A stretch of DNA of 64,000 bases. Origin: IMCC45349 sp047219225. Its GTDB lineage: Bacteria; Bacteroidota; Bacteroidia; Flavobacteriales; Flavobacteriaceae. Both the position numbers and the translations under genes were made by a program. The stretch is from assembly GCF_047219225.1 (NCBI RefSeq), contig NZ_CP178208.1, positions 2,604,001-2,668,000 on the forward strand, read 5' to 3'. Position 1 is the first letter of the stretch. Each line of letters starts with the position of its first letter. This document shows positions 63,211 through 64,000 of the stretch, piece after piece. The notes under the pieces are model-generated. The model was not told the DNA's origin. It ran no database searches and saw nothing but the letters and a program-made list of their open reading frames with translations.

Positions 63211-64000
63211 TGTTATACGCTTTAATAGCTGCTCTAACTCCGTTATGCTCTTCAATTAATTTTTTAGATTCTTCTAGTGTAATGTTAAGCTCTTTCATAA
63301 GCATTTTAATTCCTCTATCAACAAGTTTATTATTACTTAGTTGCATATCTACCATTTTATTACCTTTTACTTTGCCTAATTGTATCATTATTGCCGTAGT
63401 AATCATATTTAGAATAAGCTTTTGAGCTGTTCCAGCTTTCATTCTAGAGCTTCCAGTTACAAATTCTGGTCCTACAATAGCCTCAATTGGAAATTTAGCA
63501 GTAAGTGATAAAGGACTGTTATGGTTACAACTTATACAGCCTGTTGTAATATTATTTTTGTTACAAGTATCTAATGCGTTTAAAACATAAGGAGTTGTTC
63601 CAGAGGCAGCTATTCCAATAACTACATCATTTTGATTGATGTTGTATTGTTGTAAATCCAACCAGCCTTGTGTTTTAGAATCTTCAGCAAATTCTACAGC
63701 TTTTCTAATTGCTGAATCACCACCAGCAATGAGTCCAATGACAAGGTCATGAGATACTCCAAAAGTTGGAGGACATTCTGATGCATCAACAATACCTAAT
63801 CTACCACTAGTACCAGCTCCGATATAGAATAGTCTTCCACCTACTTTCATGTTTTTTACAATTATACTCACTAGTTTTTCTATTTGCGGAATAGCTTTTT
63901 CAACAGCAAGAGGAACAGTTTTATCTTCATTATTTATATTTTGAAGCAATTCATTTACAGACATCTTTTCTAGATGATTATAGTTAGAATCTTGCTCGGT
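63200..64000 (-). CDS. murQ: N-acetylmuramic acid 6-phosphate etherase (partial, start outside window)
   Basis: The frame stays open past the apparent ATG at 63964 to the window edge and reads TEQDSNYNHLEKMSVNELLQ, the true MurQ N-terminus, so only the first few residues are missing. SIS-domain motifs: RLFYIGAGTSGRLGIVDASE and ECPPTFGVSHDLVIGLIAGG, IGIAASGTTPYVLNALDTCN, VVGPEFVTGSSRMKAGTAQK-type GPEFVTGSSRMKAGTAQKLI. It removes the lactyl ether from MurNAc 6-phosphate in cell-wall recycling. Confidence 0.95.
   Translation of the reverse strand, partial: TEQDSNYNHLEKMSVNELLQNINNEDKTVPLAVEKAIPQIEKLVSIIVKNMKVGGRLFYIGAGTSGRLGIVDASECPPTFGVSHDLVIGLIAGGDSAIRKAVEFAEDSKTQGWLDLQQYNINQNDVVIGIAASGTTPYVLNALDTCNKNNITTGCISCNHNSPLSLTAKFPIEAIVGPEFVTGSSRMKAGTAQKLILNMITTAIMIQLGKVKGNKMVDMQLSNNKLVDRGIKMLMKELNITLEESKKLIEEHNGVRAAIKAYNNGK

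Overview
The window is a chromosomal segment of a low-GC member of the Bacteroidota, most likely a marine or aquatic Flavobacteriaceae. This rests on the gene content (type IX secretion sorting domain, split transketolase, long-form NusB, YajC/DUF1573, CrtZ-type zeaxanthin pathway, PPIase trio next to MoxR), on promoters of the Bacteroidota form TTG-N18..21-TAnnTTTG, and on the rRNA sequences. I see no prophage, insertion sequence, CRISPR array or defence island. Almost everything is core or near-core genome. The genus is not determined from sequence alone.

Layout. 1-485: start of an ABC exporter gene on the minus strand, running off the left edge. 0.6-3.7 kb: leucine/Glu-type dehydrogenase, nusB, a DUF1573 lipoprotein and yajC. 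3.7-8.4 kb: a DUF1801 protein, pepT, pyrD, a secreted spondin-domain protein and a LysE exporter. 8.4-11.7 kb: HMG-CoA lyase, then an outer-membrane porin, an FMN-binding protein and a small membrane protein. The porin promoter is flanked by two copies of a 19-bp Fur-box-like palindrome. 11.9-14.9 kb: guaB, a membrane protein, an SRPBCC protein. 15.0-20.2 kb: three periplasmic parvulin/SurA-like folding proteins and a MoxR ATPase. 20.5-25.7 kb: two aconitases (AcnB and mitochondrial-type AcnA) in separate transcription units. 25.9-28.3 kb: a Crp/Fnr regulator, an anti-sigma-K-like lipoprotein, a TlpA thioredoxin.

28.3-32.7 kb is a minus-strand carotenoid operon (MerR/B12 regulator, crtI, crtB, crtZ, lycopene cyclase) that should convert GGPP to zeaxanthin. 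Its regulator keeps both hallmarks of CarH/LitR adenosylcobalamin light sensors, and a shared 12-bp word lies upstream of both the regulator and crtI. 32.9-33.2 kb holds three tRNA genes (Lys, Leu, Lys), with a tRNA-Lys plus terminator unit apparently duplicated. 33.3-36.5 kb: aroK, a PyrR-like phosphoribosyltransferase, a TPMT-like methyltransferase, an S4-domain protein and an FKBP lipoprotein. 36.5-45.1 kb: a small outer-membrane barrel, split transketolase, tgt, an LptF/G permease, an EamA transporter, accA and dnaB. 45.2-53.1 kb: an AI-2E family permease, a secreted protein of a family commonly named asparagine synthetase B, a membrane-bound nucleotide cyclase, a small lipoprotein, a HAD phosphatase and a 1083-residue propeller-amidohydrolase.

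53.2-56.4 kb is the classic translation operon thrS-infC-rpmI-rplT on the minus strand, with infC using a non-AUG start. 56.5-62.4 kb is a complete rRNA operon: four tandem promoters, 16S, tRNA-Ile(GAT), tRNA-Ala(TGC), 23S, 5S and a terminator. A boxA-like word followed by a GAAA-tetraloop hairpin occurs before both 16S and 23S, with compensatory base changes; this looks like an antitermination (nut-like) element, and nusB itself is in the window. The right end holds a DinB-like protein, a DUF6095-type membrane protein and murQ, which runs off the edge.

The most promising leads are the rRNA leader element, the B12/light-type control of the carotenoid operon, the porin/FMN-binding/membrane-protein locus with its double palindrome, and the infC start. 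None is proven from sequence alone.
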